NCBI GenBank assembly: GCA_047972265.1
Contig: JBKEAM010000018.1
Span: 1 to 64,000 of the forward strand
From: JAAYCI01 sp047972265
GTDB lineage: Bacteria; Bacillota; Clostridia; Oscillospirales; Ruminococcaceae
DNA: 64,000 nt
Reading direction: 5' to 3'
Shown here: one piece after another, positions 42,550 through 51,968 of the stretch
How the letters are laid out: each line of letters opens with the position of its first letter
Numbering within the stretch: the first letter of the stretch is position 1
Translations under genes and position numbers: made by a program
The notes under the pieces: generated by a model
What the model saw: only the letters and a program-made list of their open reading frames with translations
The model's database searches: none
What the model was told of the DNA's origin: nothing

Positions 42550-42560
42550 AAAATAAAAGA

Positions 42561-42589
42561 GAAGCCCCCGGCATGTTGCCGGGGGCTTC
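42561..42589. terminator. Bidirectional terminator
   Basis: GAAGCCCCCGGC (42561-42572) pairs with GCCGGGGGCTTC (42578-42589). It lies between convergent deoC and the anti-sigma-like gene. Confidence 0.9.
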
Positions 42590-42631
42590 TTATCTGCTTT
42601 TAAAAAGAGACAGTATAAGAGAAAATGCAAA

Positions 42632-43879
42632 TCAATTTTGGGTCCAAAGGGGTAGCTCTGTTAAATAGCTGGATTCTACAGCAGGCACATAATAATAGGT
42701 ATAGGCACGCAGCCCGTCATCCTGCCGGTTTTCGGGCAGTTCTACCGTAAAGCGGTAATACGGCATAAAGTAGCTGCCGACAGCACCATTGTTATAAACA
42801 AGCTGCACATTTTGAATATTTTCTGCCTTGATATCGCCGGGCAGCGAAGAGTGTAAAAAATGGTTTTGCAGCAAAAGGTCTTTGGCCTGAGAGGCGGTAA
42901 TAATGGGGTACTCGCCTATTTGCTGGGCATTTAAAAGGGTTTTAACCCAAAAACTTTCGCCGTCTTGCGGGGCAGAGGTATCGATGTAAATGTAATTAAA
43001 AAAGTAGTTGTAAAGCTGCTCCTCTGGGGTGCCGGCAGTGCTGTACAAGCGGGCGGTGTGTACCTGCTGCTGGGGAGAAATATAGTATGAGTAGGTATTA
43101 TACTCCGGCTGTACAAGGTTAAGCGCAGAGGAATATTTTTTTGAAAATGTGGAAAAAACTTTTTGCTGACTGCCATCCTCAATTGAAAATGGAAGAAGGC
43201 CAGAAGCCGAAAAATAATTTACAAGGGAACGCCCATTTGAAAAGACGGTAATCTGCCCACCCTCAAACGCTAAAATACATTGGACAGAAGAATCTTGCTC
43301 TGTAAAAGAAACATTTGTAACAGTAAGGCCAAGTGAGGCCGCGAGATTGCGCCCGGTTTCTTCAAGTGTTTGATTTTGCGGGGAGAAATCGGTGGCATCC
43401 AACAGCACATTTTTGTACACAGGCAGGTAGGATATAGAAGAAGTGTCTGTTAAAATGCTGTTTTCTTCTGTATCTTGCAGGCTATACGCATAAAAAACTT
43501 CGGGAGCAGAGGGCTCAAAAGTGGGATACTCTGCCATAAGCAGGGGCATGCCGTAAGATTCGGCGTCTGCAAAAGCGGACATTGCAGAGTCTTCCATTGG
43601 GGCGCTTGCGGCACCAGCCGCCCTTTGGCCTGCAAGGGGCAGGGGTGCGGTGTCGCTTTTGGGAGACCTTACCAAAAAAACAACAAATACAGCGGCAGCG
43701 GCCAGCCCCGCAAGAGTGATATACGGGCCATACGGCCTGCGCTTTGCGGGCAGGGGGATAATTTTTTGCTCCGAAGGAGAATTCTCATCGGACTGAGCCA
43801 GCGCTTGCAGCAACTTTTGTTTTGCGCCGGGTGCAAGCACTACATTTTGCATGGCCTGCGTATACTTATTGTCCGTCAT
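42632..43879 (-). CDS. Putative membrane anti-sigma factor
   Basis: A 415-residue single-pass protein: about 50 cytosolic residues, one helix at about 51-70 (ITLAGLAAAAVFVVFLV), then a 340-residue extracytoplasmic part rich in Tyr, Ser and aromatic residues. I do not recognise the outer domain. The ATG shares one base with the TAA of the ECF sigma gene (TAATG), the arrangement of sigma/anti-sigma pairs, and its topology fits. The cytosolic segment has no zinc-binding HxxxCxxC motif, so it is not a ZAS-type factor. The signal is unknown. Confidence 0.7.
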   Translation of the reverse strand: MTDNKYTQAMQNVVLAPGAKQKLLQALAQSDENSPSEQKIIPLPAKRRPYGPYITLAGLAAAAVFVVFLVRSPKSDTAPLPLAGQRAAGAASAPMEDSAMSAFADAESYGMPLLMAEYPTFEPSAPEVFYAYSLQDTEENSILTDTSSISYLPVYKNVLLDATDFSPQNQTLEETGRNLAASLGLTVTNVSFTEQDSSVQCILAFEGGQITVFSNGRSLVNYFSASGLLPFSIEDGSQQKVFSTFSKKYSSALNLVQPEYNTYSYYISPQQQVHTARLYSTAGTPEEQLYNYFFNYIYIDTSAPQDGESFWVKTLLNAQQIGEYPIITASQAKDLLLQNHFLHSSLPGDIKAENIQNVQLVYNNGAVGSYFMPYYRFTVELPENRQDDGLRAYTYYYVPAVESSYLTELPLWTQN

Positions 43880-44358
43880 TAAAAATCCCCTCCTTCCAGC
43901 AGTCCTTTTAATTTTTTTCTTGCGCGTGAGATACGAGAACTGACTGTGTTTTCTTTTATTTCCAGCATCTTGGCAATTTCGGGAACTTTATATCCCTCAA
44001 AATAATACAGATATATCATGGTGCGGTCATCTGGCGGCAATCGAAATATCTCGTTCAGCACATCTTTGTGGTTTGTCTCTACAGGTATTTCTAAATCGTC
44101 AAAGGTTTGTGTGCGAGAGCGCCAGGCAGAACGGTGAAGGTCTTTACATCGGTTGATGGTAACACGAATAAGCCAGGCTTTACAGTGCTCTTGGCTTGTA
44201 AAATCGGGCGCACTCATCAGTTTTAAAAATACGTCCTGCACAACGTCTTCGGCGTCTGCTTTTTGCCCCATGTTTTGGTAAGCAATGCGAAAAACCATGT
44301 CGGCATATAATTCTACCGATTGTGCAACTTTTTGGGATGCCTCTGCATTGCTTTCCAA
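43879..44358 (-). CDS. ECF-type RNA polymerase sigma factor
   Basis: A 159-residue SigW/SigV-like sigma factor. Region 2 shows ADAEDVVQDVFLKLM and AWLIRVTINRCKD. Region 4 shows LPPDDRTMIYLYYFEGYKV and the helix-turn-helix EIAKMLEIKENTVSSRISRA. There is no ATG at the right place. TTG at 44358 has AAGGAAG nine bases upstream and starts at the family boundary, so it was chosen over the open frame to 44523. It is first of two genes with the membrane anti-sigma candidate, and divergent from the 1303-residue membrane protein, a possible target. Confidence 0.88.
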   Translation of the reverse strand: MESNAEASQKVAQSVELYADMVFRIAYQNMGQKADAEDVVQDVFLKLMSAPDFTSQEHCKAWLIRVTINRCKDLHRSAWRSRTQTFDDLEIPVETNHKDVLNEIFRLPPDDRTMIYLYYFEGYKVPEIAKMLEIKENTVSSRISRARKKLKGLLEGGDF

Positions 44359-44501
44359 AAAATCACTTCCTTTATATAATACGAATGATACCGCCCTTTT
44401 TATGCATGGGTTTTTGAAATTGAGGAATGTGTCGACCATACAATGGTTTTGATGGCGGTGATATGATATACTGCCTACAAGTGAGGAAAAGGAGGAATGA
44501 T

Positions 44502-47500
44502 TTGGACAGCATAGGAATTGCACTTTTGGTGCTTATGATACTCGCTTCTCCTGTTTTAATAATCGTAACTATTGTACAACATTCAAAGATAAGACGCAAA
44601 AACCGTGAGATGCAAAATAGTGGACATTGGCTGCGCCAAAATGGGCGTATCAGCGATGCTGAATACCACCAATTTATGGTGGGCAGGCTTGGACAGCCCG
44701 ATTTTATGCCGGGCAGGCAGCCGGGTTATCCGCCCGCCGGTATACCCCCGGCGCAGGCAGGCAGCTATTACCCGCAGCAGGGTGTGCCGCCTGTATATGC
44801 GCCACAGGCCGCACCGTTTGTACCCCAACCGGATGCACCCCAGCCGGTGGCGCAAAATACATATACAGCGCCGCCGCCAGCGGGTAGCTTTACCGCTATG
44901 CAGCCGGGCAGTGTGTACCCGGCTGTGCAAAGCATAGTGCCGCCTGTTGTGCCTGTAAAACAGCGCCAAAAGATAAACACTTACTCGGTGGTTTTGGGCA
45001 TAGGCGTATTTTTGGTTTTTATAGCGGGCCTTATTTTTGCAACCAGTACATGGAGCCAGATTGGCCCAGCACTGCGGCTTACGCTGCTGGTGGTGCCTAC
45101 CCTTGTGTTTTTTGGGGTGGCTTGGTTGGCACGCAAAAGGCTAAAGTTGCCGGGCACAAGCCTTGGCCTTTACCTGCTGGGCAGTTTATTTTGCTTTGTA
45201 TCGGTAATAGGGGCAGGTTACTTTTCTTTACTGGGGCCGTGGCTTTCTTTGTTTGGGGCAGGCCGAGACGCCCTTTGGGGGCTGGGTTTTTTGCTTACGG
45301 CAGGCTGCCTGTTTTTAGGTTTATTTTTTTACAAAACACCATTTTTGGTATGGTGCACAGCCATTTTTGGGCAGCTTTCGGCCTTGTTTTTTTTACTGCA
45401 ATGGGTGGAAGTGCGGGCCTGGGTGGTTGCCTGCATGGCGGGTGTTGCACTGTTAGTGCTTTTTGTACTGCGCCTGCGTCCCCTACAAAATATAAAAAAC
45501 GAAGCGCTGAAAAAACATGCCTACCTTTTGGGTTTGGTAAACTTTGCTGCAGTGGGTGCACTGTGCCTGTTTAGCGCCTATCTTTTTGGGCTCGGCGATA
45601 TTGCCGCAGTGGTTACCGAACTGTTTTTGCTGCTGGGCTTTACGGCCCTTGCCGCTACCCATACATTTAGAGCGGGTTGGTATCTGCACCCGTTTTTGTT
45701 GATTGCGCTGTATAACAGCCTTTGTTCTTTGTTATTTGCCCAGCAAGAGGTACGCATGGGTGTATTTAGCGGGCTGTGCATAGCCAGCTTTTGGTTGTTT
45801 TACCTTTCAGGACGATGGGCAAAACAATCTTTGCGCACTCTCGTATCCGACATTGGATTTTTAGGAATTGTGGTTTTGGTAGGGCTGCAAAGCTTGATGT
45901 ATATTTACCCGCAGGTTGGCATTATTGCTTTTGCGCTGCTGGCAGTTACACTGCTGGCGTTGTGCCTGCGGCGGGGGGCAACCCAAACCACATGGGCGGC
46001 AACGGGCGGCCTGCCTGTTGCGCTGTTCCTTTTATATGCATCTGTAAACAGAACGGTTTGGCTGCACAGTTTTGAAGATTTGGCAGGAGCATCTTTTGCG
46101 GCAACGGTTATATTGGCGGCGTTGTTTTTTGCCGCGGCAAGCCTGTCGGCGGTTTTTTGCAGCAAGGAGCAGGGCGGGCGGCTGCATCTGCCTATGGTGG
46201 CAGGGATGGTAGTTTGCCTGCCCGCCGCGTGGATTGCCGAAAGTGCACTGAATGCAGGAAATTTGGTGGGGCCCTTTGTGGTACTGGCAATTGCAATACA
46301 TGGTGGGTTGTGTCTGTATTTAAAAAACAAAAAAATGCCGCTACAACTGGCCGCTTTGGGGCAGGGCATACCGCTGGTACTGGCAGAATGTGCTGCGGTT
46401 TTATATTTGCTGCAACGGGTTATTTGGCAGTTAGCACTGCAAGAAGCACAGGGTAGTATACGGTTGGCGCTGCTTGCCGCGGCTGCCCTGCTGATGTTGC
46501 TGCCTACAGCGGTGCGCGGACTGTTAAAAAAGCAGGATGGCAAAATGCTTGCCGCATACGGATGGTTTACACTGGCGGCCAGCTTTGTTTTACTGCTGTG
46601 GTCGTCTTTGGCGCAGCTTGTTTTAGATGTACCTGCAAATGGCATAAGTTATTTATTGATAGGGCTAAACCTGCTTTTTGCGGCCTGCCTGTATACACGC
46701 AAACAAATGCTGTTTGTAATGCCCTCTCTTGCCTGCCTGTATGCCCTTGCGCTAAAACTGGTACCACAGGGGGCACCCGGTTGGATGGGACAGATACCCT
46801 ATAAGCATTGGGCAGCACTGGCTGCCTTTGGGGTGCTGGCACTTACTGGGCGGCTGCTTTTTGCAAAAGGGATATGGAATAAAACAAGGCCAATGCAGTT
46901 TGATTGGTTTACGGTGTTTGCGGCGGTGCCTGCCTTTGCATGGTTAAGCGCCGCAGAAAAGCCGGTTGTGTTTGTAGGCTTTTTGCTTTTTGCCTGTTGG
47001 TTTGCCCTGTATTGGGGGAGGCTGCCCTTTGCCCATGCAAACAAAGCGGTTATTACAGCCTCTTTGCTATGTGTGTTTGCGGCCGTTTGGCGGCAGCCGT
47101 TTGCACAATGGCCTGCTGTGGCAGAAACCGAAATTGCAATTGTACTGTTGCTGGCCTATGCGCTTGTATTGCGGTTTGTAGTGTGGAAAAAGACCCCCGC
47201 GGGAGCCAATTGGTTTTTGCTGGCAAGTGCGGCAGGGAGCATATTGGTACAGTTTGTAGATGCACAGCGCACGGCGCAGCCCTTTGACGCGATTGCCCTT
47301 TCGGCTTTGTGCCTGTTTGCCGTGGGGTATTACTGTTGGCTTCGTATTAAACGGATGCCCCTGCCGCAGGGATATTCTCGTGCGTTTGGTGTGGTGGCAA
47401 TATTGGCCTCGCAGGGCATTGGCCTGTGGCAAATGGCGTCTTTTTACCACAACAATGGCGTAAATATATTCCGCAGCGGCACGGCTCTGCCGGTTTGGTG

Positions 47501-48413
47501 CGGGGCTATGTTACTGGGTGCTATGCTGATAGGTGCACTTCTGCTGCATATGCAAAAAATGGGGCTGTTTATTGCGCCTGCGGCAGTAGGGGTTTACCTG
47601 TTTACACACGGGGTTATACACCGCCTGGTTGCCACCCCGCAACCAATAACGGCCTGGGTATTTGCCGCGCTGTTTTTGGTTTTTGCCCTAGTGGGCAGGT
47701 TGCTGTACCGCAATAAGGCAGTGTTTAAAGAGCGGTTTTACCCAAATGCAGATGTTTGGAGCATTGCGGCTTGCATTACGCCCCTATACTGGTTTGGCAT
47801 GCAGCAAAAAGGATGGATTTTTGCCGCATGGCTTATACTGGGTGCATGGCTGTTGCTGTTTTATGGCCGTTTGCCGGGGCGGTTTTTTAACCGTGTATTG
47901 TGTACGGGGGCTGTTGCATGCGCGGCGCTGGCGGTATACCTGCAACCGTTTTTTGTATGGCCAAGTTGGCTTGCCACCGAAGCAGCACTGCTGTTGATGC
48001 TGGGAGCTGTGCTGGTTTTGCGGTTTGCCGTATGGAAAGAATACGCAGATAGCATGGGCTGGCTATTATTTGCGGCAACGGTTTTTGCTTTTGTTGTGCA
48101 GGGCGCGCAGGCATTGTGGCAGGGGCTTTTATGGGACGCTATGGTGCTGGGTATTGCGGCGGTGGTGCTGCTGGTATTTTCTGTTATTATTCATCAGCGG
48201 CGTTGGTTTTTGCTCTCATTTATCACAGTACTTATTATTGTGCTGTACCGCACGGCGGATTTTTGGAGAAGCCTTGCATGGTGGATATATCTACTTGCGG
48301 CAGGCATTTTGCTAATTGTTTTTGCCGCCGTTAACGAGGGATACCGCCAAAAAGGAAGCAACTTAAAAAAGAGATTTTCGTCCTCTAAGTTTTTTACCAA
48401 ATGGAAATGGTAA
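44502..48413 (+). CDS. Giant polytopic membrane protein (SCO7613-like)
   Basis: A 1303-residue protein. An N-terminal helix (residues 1-25), a polar and Pro/Gln/Tyr-rich segment to about 155, then roughly 35-40 hydrophobic segments to the C-terminus. The start of the membrane part (INTYSVVLGIGVFLVFIAGL) and its length match the giant membrane proteins annotated as SCO7613 C-terminal domain. Their function is unknown. Blocks near residues 710-1050 and 1050-1290 resemble each other (FxWxxxF, CWFALYWGRLPFAHANK against LGAWLLLFYGRLPGRFFNR), suggesting internal duplication. TTG at 44502 has GGAGG six bases upstream. The nearer ATG at 44497 is out of frame and stops after five codons. Confidence 0.78.
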   Translation: MDSIGIALLVLMILASPVLIIVTIVQHSKIRRKNREMQNSGHWLRQNGRISDAEYHQFMVGRLGQPDFMPGRQPGYPPAGIPPAQAGSYYPQQGVPPVYAPQAAPFVPQPDAPQPVAQNTYTAPPPAGSFTAMQPGSVYPAVQSIVPPVVPVKQRQKINTYSVVLGIGVFLVFIAGLIFATSTWSQIGPALRLTLLVVPTLVFFGVAWLARKRLKLPGTSLGLYLLGSLFCFVSVIGAGYFSLLGPWLSLFGAGRDALWGLGFLLTAGCLFLGLFFYKTPFLVWCTAIFGQLSALFFLLQWVEVRAWVVACMAGVALLVLFVLRLRPLQNIKNEALKKHAYLLGLVNFAAVGALCLFSAYLFGLGDIAAVVTELFLLLGFTALAATHTFRAGWYLHPFLLIALYNSLCSLLFAQQEVRMGVFSGLCIASFWLFYLSGRWAKQSLRTLVSDIGFLGIVVLVGLQSLMYIYPQVGIIAFALLAVTLLALCLRRGATQTTWAATGGLPVALFLLYASVNRTVWLHSFEDLAGASFAATVILAALFFAAASLSAVFCSKEQGGRLHLPMVAGMVVCLPAAWIAESALNAGNLVGPFVVLAIAIHGGLCLYLKNKKMPLQLAALGQGIPLVLAECAAVLYLLQRVIWQLALQEAQGSIRLALLAAAALLMLLPTAVRGLLKKQDGKMLAAYGWFTLAASFVLLLWSSLAQLVLDVPANGISYLLIGLNLLFAACLYTRKQMLFVMPSLACLYALALKLVPQGAPGWMGQIPYKHWAALAAFGVLALTGRLLFAKGIWNKTRPMQFDWFTVFAAVPAFAWLSAAEKPVVFVGFLLFACWFALYWGRLPFAHANKAVITASLLCVFAAVWRQPFAQWPAVAETEIAIVLLLAYALVLRFVVWKKTPAGANWFLLASAAGSILVQFVDAQRTAQPFDAIALSALCLFAVGYYCWLRIKRMPLPQGYSRAFGVVAILASQGIGLWQMASFYHNNGVNIFRSGTALPVWCGAMLLGAMLIGALLLHMQKMGLFIAPAAVGVYLFTHGVIHRLVATPQPITAWVFAALFLVFALVGRLLYRNKAVFKERFYPNADVWSIAACITPLYWFGMQQKGWIFAAWLILGAWLLLFYGRLPGRFFNRVLCTGAVACAALAVYLQPFFVWPSWLATEAALLLMLGAVLVLRFAVWKEYADSMGWLLFAATVFAFVVQGAQALWQGLLWDAMVLGIAAVVLLVFSVIIHQRRWFLLSFITVLIIVLYRTADFWRSLAWWIYLLAAGILLIVFAAVNEGYRQKGSNLKKRFSSSKFFTKWKW

Positions 48414-48497
48414 ACAGGTAAAAATAATCGTGCACTGTATTTTTATTGGCCTTAATGCTATAATACAAACAAATAAAACCCGAACGGAGGGAATAAA

Positions 48498-49235
48498 ATG
48501 CTGTGTGATAAATGTGGAGCAGAAATAAATGAAAATGAGGCTTTTTGCGCAAATTGCGGGGCCTCGGTACATACAACGCCAGAGATGGCCACACCGCTGC
48601 CCGTAAACGCGGTGGAGATGGAGCAGGATGTGGCAGACTTGCGGGTTTCGGCGGATGAACTGCGGGAGGACGCTACTTATTACGAACCGCAGGCAGACCT
48701 TGTGCAAACGGATATGCCCTCGGCTTATGTGGGGCAGTATACCCCGGCGCCAAGCGCACAGGAGCCAAACGCCTATGTGCCCTACCCTTCGGCGGTGCAA
48801 AAATCTGTACGTAAACCTATGGCGCCCGTTGTAGTGGGCATTTTGTTTATTTTGTTTTCGCTTGCGTTTGGTGTTGTTTATGCGGTACCGCTGGCAATGT
48901 ATGTGCCCACCAACCTGCTTGTAGGGGTTGCCAATGTTGTGGCAGTAGTGGCTGCCAGCATACTGCTGGTAACCGCAATTGTGCTTATTACGGGGCGCGT
49001 GGGGGTTGCAGGGGCTGTACTTGCCAGTTGTATAGCAAATATAGCACTTGGTATGCATGCTGCCGCCGCAATGGTGTATGGGATAGAAATTAATATTACC
49101 AATTTTGGCGGCATGTGGCAGGGCTCGGTTTTACATATGTGGCCGCTGGCATTAGAAGCTGTGTTTTCGTTTGTTGTATTAATTTGTGCGGGTATTTTAG
49201 TGCATGCCCGCCGCAAAAGAGAGCGTATACAGTAA
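48498..49235 (+). CDS. Zinc-ribbon membrane protein
   Basis: A 245-residue protein. CDKCG and CANCG (residues 3-7, 18-22) form a zinc ribbon. An acidic and Pro/Tyr-containing linker runs to about residue 108. Four hydrophobic segments follow (about 110-235), then a basic end (HARRKRERIQ). I do not recognise a family for the membrane part. CGGAGGG lies before the ATG. It is 84 bases after the giant membrane-protein gene in the same direction and probably in one operon with it. Confidence 0.72.
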   Translation: MLCDKCGAEINENEAFCANCGASVHTTPEMATPLPVNAVEMEQDVADLRVSADELREDATYYEPQADLVQTDMPSAYVGQYTPAPSAQEPNAYVPYPSAVQKSVRKPMAPVVVGILFILFSLAFGVVYAVPLAMYVPTNLLVGVANVVAVVAASILLVTAIVLITGRVGVAGAVLASCIANIALGMHAAAAMVYGIEINITNFGGMWQGSVLHMWPLALEAVFSFVVLICAGILVHARRKRERIQ

Positions 49236-49290
49236 ATTAAGGGTGGTTATTTGCGCCTAAGAAAATAAACAGAGATACTAATAATAAGCA

Positions 49291-49325
49291 AAAACAGGGC
49301 TGCAATATTGCGGCTCTGTTTTTAT
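49291..49325 (+). terminator. Terminator after the zinc-ribbon gene
   Basis: AACAGGGCTGCA (49293-49304) pairs with TGCGGCTCTGTT (49309-49320) with two G-T wobbles, followed by TTTTATAT. Confidence 0.75.
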
Positions 49326-49496
49326 ATAATAAATACCGAGTATCGAAAAACATACATAGATAAATAATATACATACAAAAATACACCCGGCAGCAGTAAC
49401 ATCTGTCTCGAATTTCTTTACAGATGCAACGAACCTGCAAAAAGCATGTATAATGATGATAGGTTTAAACTTATAAACGCTTTATGGAGATATGCG

Positions 49497-49886
49497 GTGG
49501 AAAAACAAGAGGAAAAGCTAGCAGAAAAATGGTGGGACTTGCAAAAGATTTAAAAGCCTGCCTGCCTGTATTTTTGGCTTTTGGAGACGAAAACAGGCAG
49601 AGCATTCTGTTAACACTTTTAAACAATTATGGCGGGATGCGTGTAGGTGAACTTACGCAGCACACAAACCTTTCCCGCCCGGCTGTATCGCACCATTTAA
49701 AAATACTAAAAGAAGCAGGCATTGTGGATATGTTTAAAAAAAGGCACAATGCACTTTTATCATGTAACCGCAAACCAGGAACAATGGGGGCAGATGGCGC
49801 TGGTGGTAAACAAAATAAACAAGCTGACAAAAGAAGCTGCCATAAAGCAAAAAGAAGGAAAAGCCTGCTTTGTAGGCACAGAATAG
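49497..49886 (+). pseudogene. ArsR-family regulator, two frameshifts
   Basis: A winged-helix ArsR/SmtB-type repressor of about 129 residues if whole. The middle (FGDENRQSIL, the recognition helix LSRPAVSHHLKILKEAGIV) is in one frame. The predicted start, GTG at 49497 with TGGAG eight bases upstream, and the natural end (GTMHFYHVTANQEQW to TAG at 49884) are both in another. One more A in the A5 run at 49525-49529 and one fewer A in the A7 run at 49736-49742 give one continuous protein. The metal- or ligand-binding cysteines of classical ArsR are not evident. The nitroreductase gene starts 19 bases later and is its probable target. Confidence 0.7.
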
Positions 49887-49904
49887 CAGAAAGGGAGAAT
49901 AAAA

Positions 49905-50573
49905 ATGACAAATTGGGAAGCAATGGAAAAAAGGCACTCTGTACGCAGCTATACAGATAAAAAAATAGAGGGTGCGGTACTGGAACAGCTTGCCGCAACG
50001 ATTGCCGCCTGCAATGCAGAGGGCGGGATGAATATTCAGCTTTGCATTGATGAGCCGGAGGCCTTTACCGGCGGTATGGCAAAATACGGGCGCTTTGTAA
50101 ATGTAAAAAACTATATTGCGCTTGTAGGCCCCAAAGGAGCAGACCTTGAAGAAAAAAGCGGTTACTATGGGGAAAAGATAGTGTTGGAAGCACAGAGCCT
50201 GGGCCTGAATACCTGCTGGGTAGCCATGACCTACAGCAAAAAAAACAGCACCGCAAAAGGTGGCAAAAACGAAAAACTGCTGATGGTGATTGCCTTGGGC
50301 TATGGAGAAAACGAGGGTGTACAGCATAAAAACAAACCGATGGAAGATTTGCATAAGGCAGATGCAAACATGCCGGAATGGTTTTGCAACGGCGTAAAGG
50401 CTGCACAAATGGCACCTACAGCCATAAACCAGCAAAAGTTTTGTTTTATACTGGAGGGCAACGCGGTAAAAGCCACAGCGGGCAGAGGGTTTTATGTTAA
50501 AACAGACCTTGGCATTGCTAAATATCACTTTGAATTGGGTGCAGAGGGAGCCGATTGGCACTGGGCAGAGTAG
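49905..50573 (+). CDS. Nitroreductase-family FMN protein
   Basis: A 222-residue protein of the nitroreductase family, of the TM1586-like group. The start KRHSVRSYTDKKIE is the FMN-binding Arg/Ser block, and YGEKIVLEAQSLGLNTCWV and GIAKYHFELGA near the end are typical. It would reduce nitro or quinone compounds, or act in another flavin reaction, using NAD(P)H. AAAGGGAG precedes the ATG. It follows the arsR-like gene closely, so it may be induced by a compound sensed by that regulator. Confidence 0.85.
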   Translation: MTNWEAMEKRHSVRSYTDKKIEGAVLEQLAATIAACNAEGGMNIQLCIDEPEAFTGGMAKYGRFVNVKNYIALVGPKGADLEEKSGYYGEKIVLEAQSLGLNTCWVAMTYSKKNSTAKGGKNEKLLMVIALGYGENEGVQHKNKPMEDLHKADANMPEWFCNGVKAAQMAPTAINQQKFCFILEGNAVKATAGRGFYVKTDLGIAKYHFELGAEGADWHWAE

Positions 50574-50662
50574 TGGATTAATGAGCAGGCTAATACTATA
50601 CAATATGTTTTAGGCACGCCACGACAAGTTAATAATAAATGTTAGATGGTTGCAAAAGAAAC

Positions 50663-50701
50663 AAAAACCCCATCGGTTTGATTTGACCGGCGGGGTTTTT
50701 G
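50663..50701. terminator. Bidirectional terminator
   Basis: AAAAACCCC pairs with GGGGTTTTT, with CGGT/ACCG inside. It lies between the convergent nitroreductase and old yellow enzyme genes. Confidence 0.85.
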
Positions 50702-50707
50702 TTTAAA

Positions 50708-51733
50708 TTATCTGCGGTTAAAGCCGCGCTCGTATGCAGGCGGGGGGCTTTCTATATTGCCGTTTAAAGCTTGTTCGGCATCGTATGCCCAATAGGGGGC
50801 GCGCAGCAGTGCACGGCCAATGCCAATAAAATCACAGGCGCCATTTTGCAGGGCGGCCTCGGCCAATTGGGGGTAGTTAAGCATACCAACACCAATAACA
50901 GGAATTGAGTAAGCATCTTTAAAAGATTTGGCATAAGGAAGCTGATACCCGGGATAGTTGCCGGGCTTGGTTTTGCCGGGCTCGGCCTCTCCGCCGGAGG
51001 AAATGTGCAGGATATCCACACCAGCGGCTACAAAATCTTTGCTATGCTGCAAAGAATGAGAAAGCCCGTATCCCCCATCCTGATACTCCACCGCCGAAAG
51101 ACGCATAATCAAGGGCATATCGGTGGGAATAACAGCCTTTACAGCCTCTACTACGCCCGCCCCAAACAGTGCGGAGCTTGCATATTCGTCGGTACGATTA
51201 TTAATAAGTGGAGAGAAAAACTCGTGAATAAGGTAGCCGTGCGCACCATGAATTTCGATGGTATCAAACCCGGCCTTTACAGCACGGCGGGCGGCGTTGG
51301 CAAAGGCTTGTGTAATGCGTTCTATATCTGCTTTGTCCATAGGTTTTGGAGCGTTATAAGAGGGCAGGCCTAAGTTACCGGGTGCCAAAGGAACAGCCGC
51401 ATCCTGCGCTTTTCTTCCGGCGTGGGCCAATTGAATGCCCACCTTGCAGCCATACAAATGCGCCTGACGCACTATCTCGGCAAGGGGGGCTATTTGTCCA
51501 TCTTCCCATAGGCCAAGGTCGTTGTTGCTAATTCGCCCTTCGGGCGATACGGCGGTGGCCTCTATAATAATAAGGCCTGCTCCGCCAACGGCGCGAGATA
51601 TATAGTGAGTTAGATGCCATTCGTTGGCGTAGCCGTCTTCTTTTGTTACCATATACTGGCACATGGGGGCCATAATTACCCTGTTTTTTAGGAGCAGGTT
51701 TTTAAACAAAGCGGGTGAAGTTAATAAAGACAT
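50708..51733 (-). CDS. NADH:flavin oxidoreductase, old yellow enzyme family (YqjM-like)
   Basis: A 341-residue FMN-dependent ene-reductase of the YqjM subclass. APMCQYM near residue 25 holds the redox-tuning Cys. QLAHAGRKA, the active-site HGAHGYLIHEFFSP and GIGRALLRAPYW are conserved. It would reduce activated C=C bonds with NAD(P)H. It has no iron-sulfur domain, unlike 2-enoate reductases. The ATG at 51733 follows AAAGGAG by about 11 bases. The open frame to 51772 is not needed. Confidence 0.93.
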   Translation of the reverse strand: MSLLTSPALFKNLLLKNRVIMAPMCQYMVTKEDGYANEWHLTHYISRAVGGAGLIIIEATAVSPEGRISNNDLGLWEDGQIAPLAEIVRQAHLYGCKVGIQLAHAGRKAQDAAVPLAPGNLGLPSYNAPKPMDKADIERITQAFANAARRAVKAGFDTIEIHGAHGYLIHEFFSPLINNRTDEYASSALFGAGVVEAVKAVIPTDMPLIMRLSAVEYQDGGYGLSHSLQHSKDFVAAGVDILHISSGGEAEPGKTKPGNYPGYQLPYAKSFKDAYSIPVIGVGMLNYPQLAEAALQNGACDFIGIGRALLRAPYWAYDAEQALNGNIESPPPAYERGFNRR

Positions 51734-51968
51734 AAAGTGAAAGCTCCTTTCGATAATAAAAAAGAGATACAAAGCGGTGGAGACATACTTGATAAGTCGA
51801 TATGGATCTGCCTGTATTATACCATCTTAGTCAACTATGTCTTTGCCTGCTTTACACACAAAGGCTGGCTTGATATACTAAAAATGATGTTTTTACGATG
51901 TGTTTTATTTGCGTTAGGGGTGTGTTGGCAAATAAAATATTTGGATAAACCAAAGAGGAGAAAATTTT

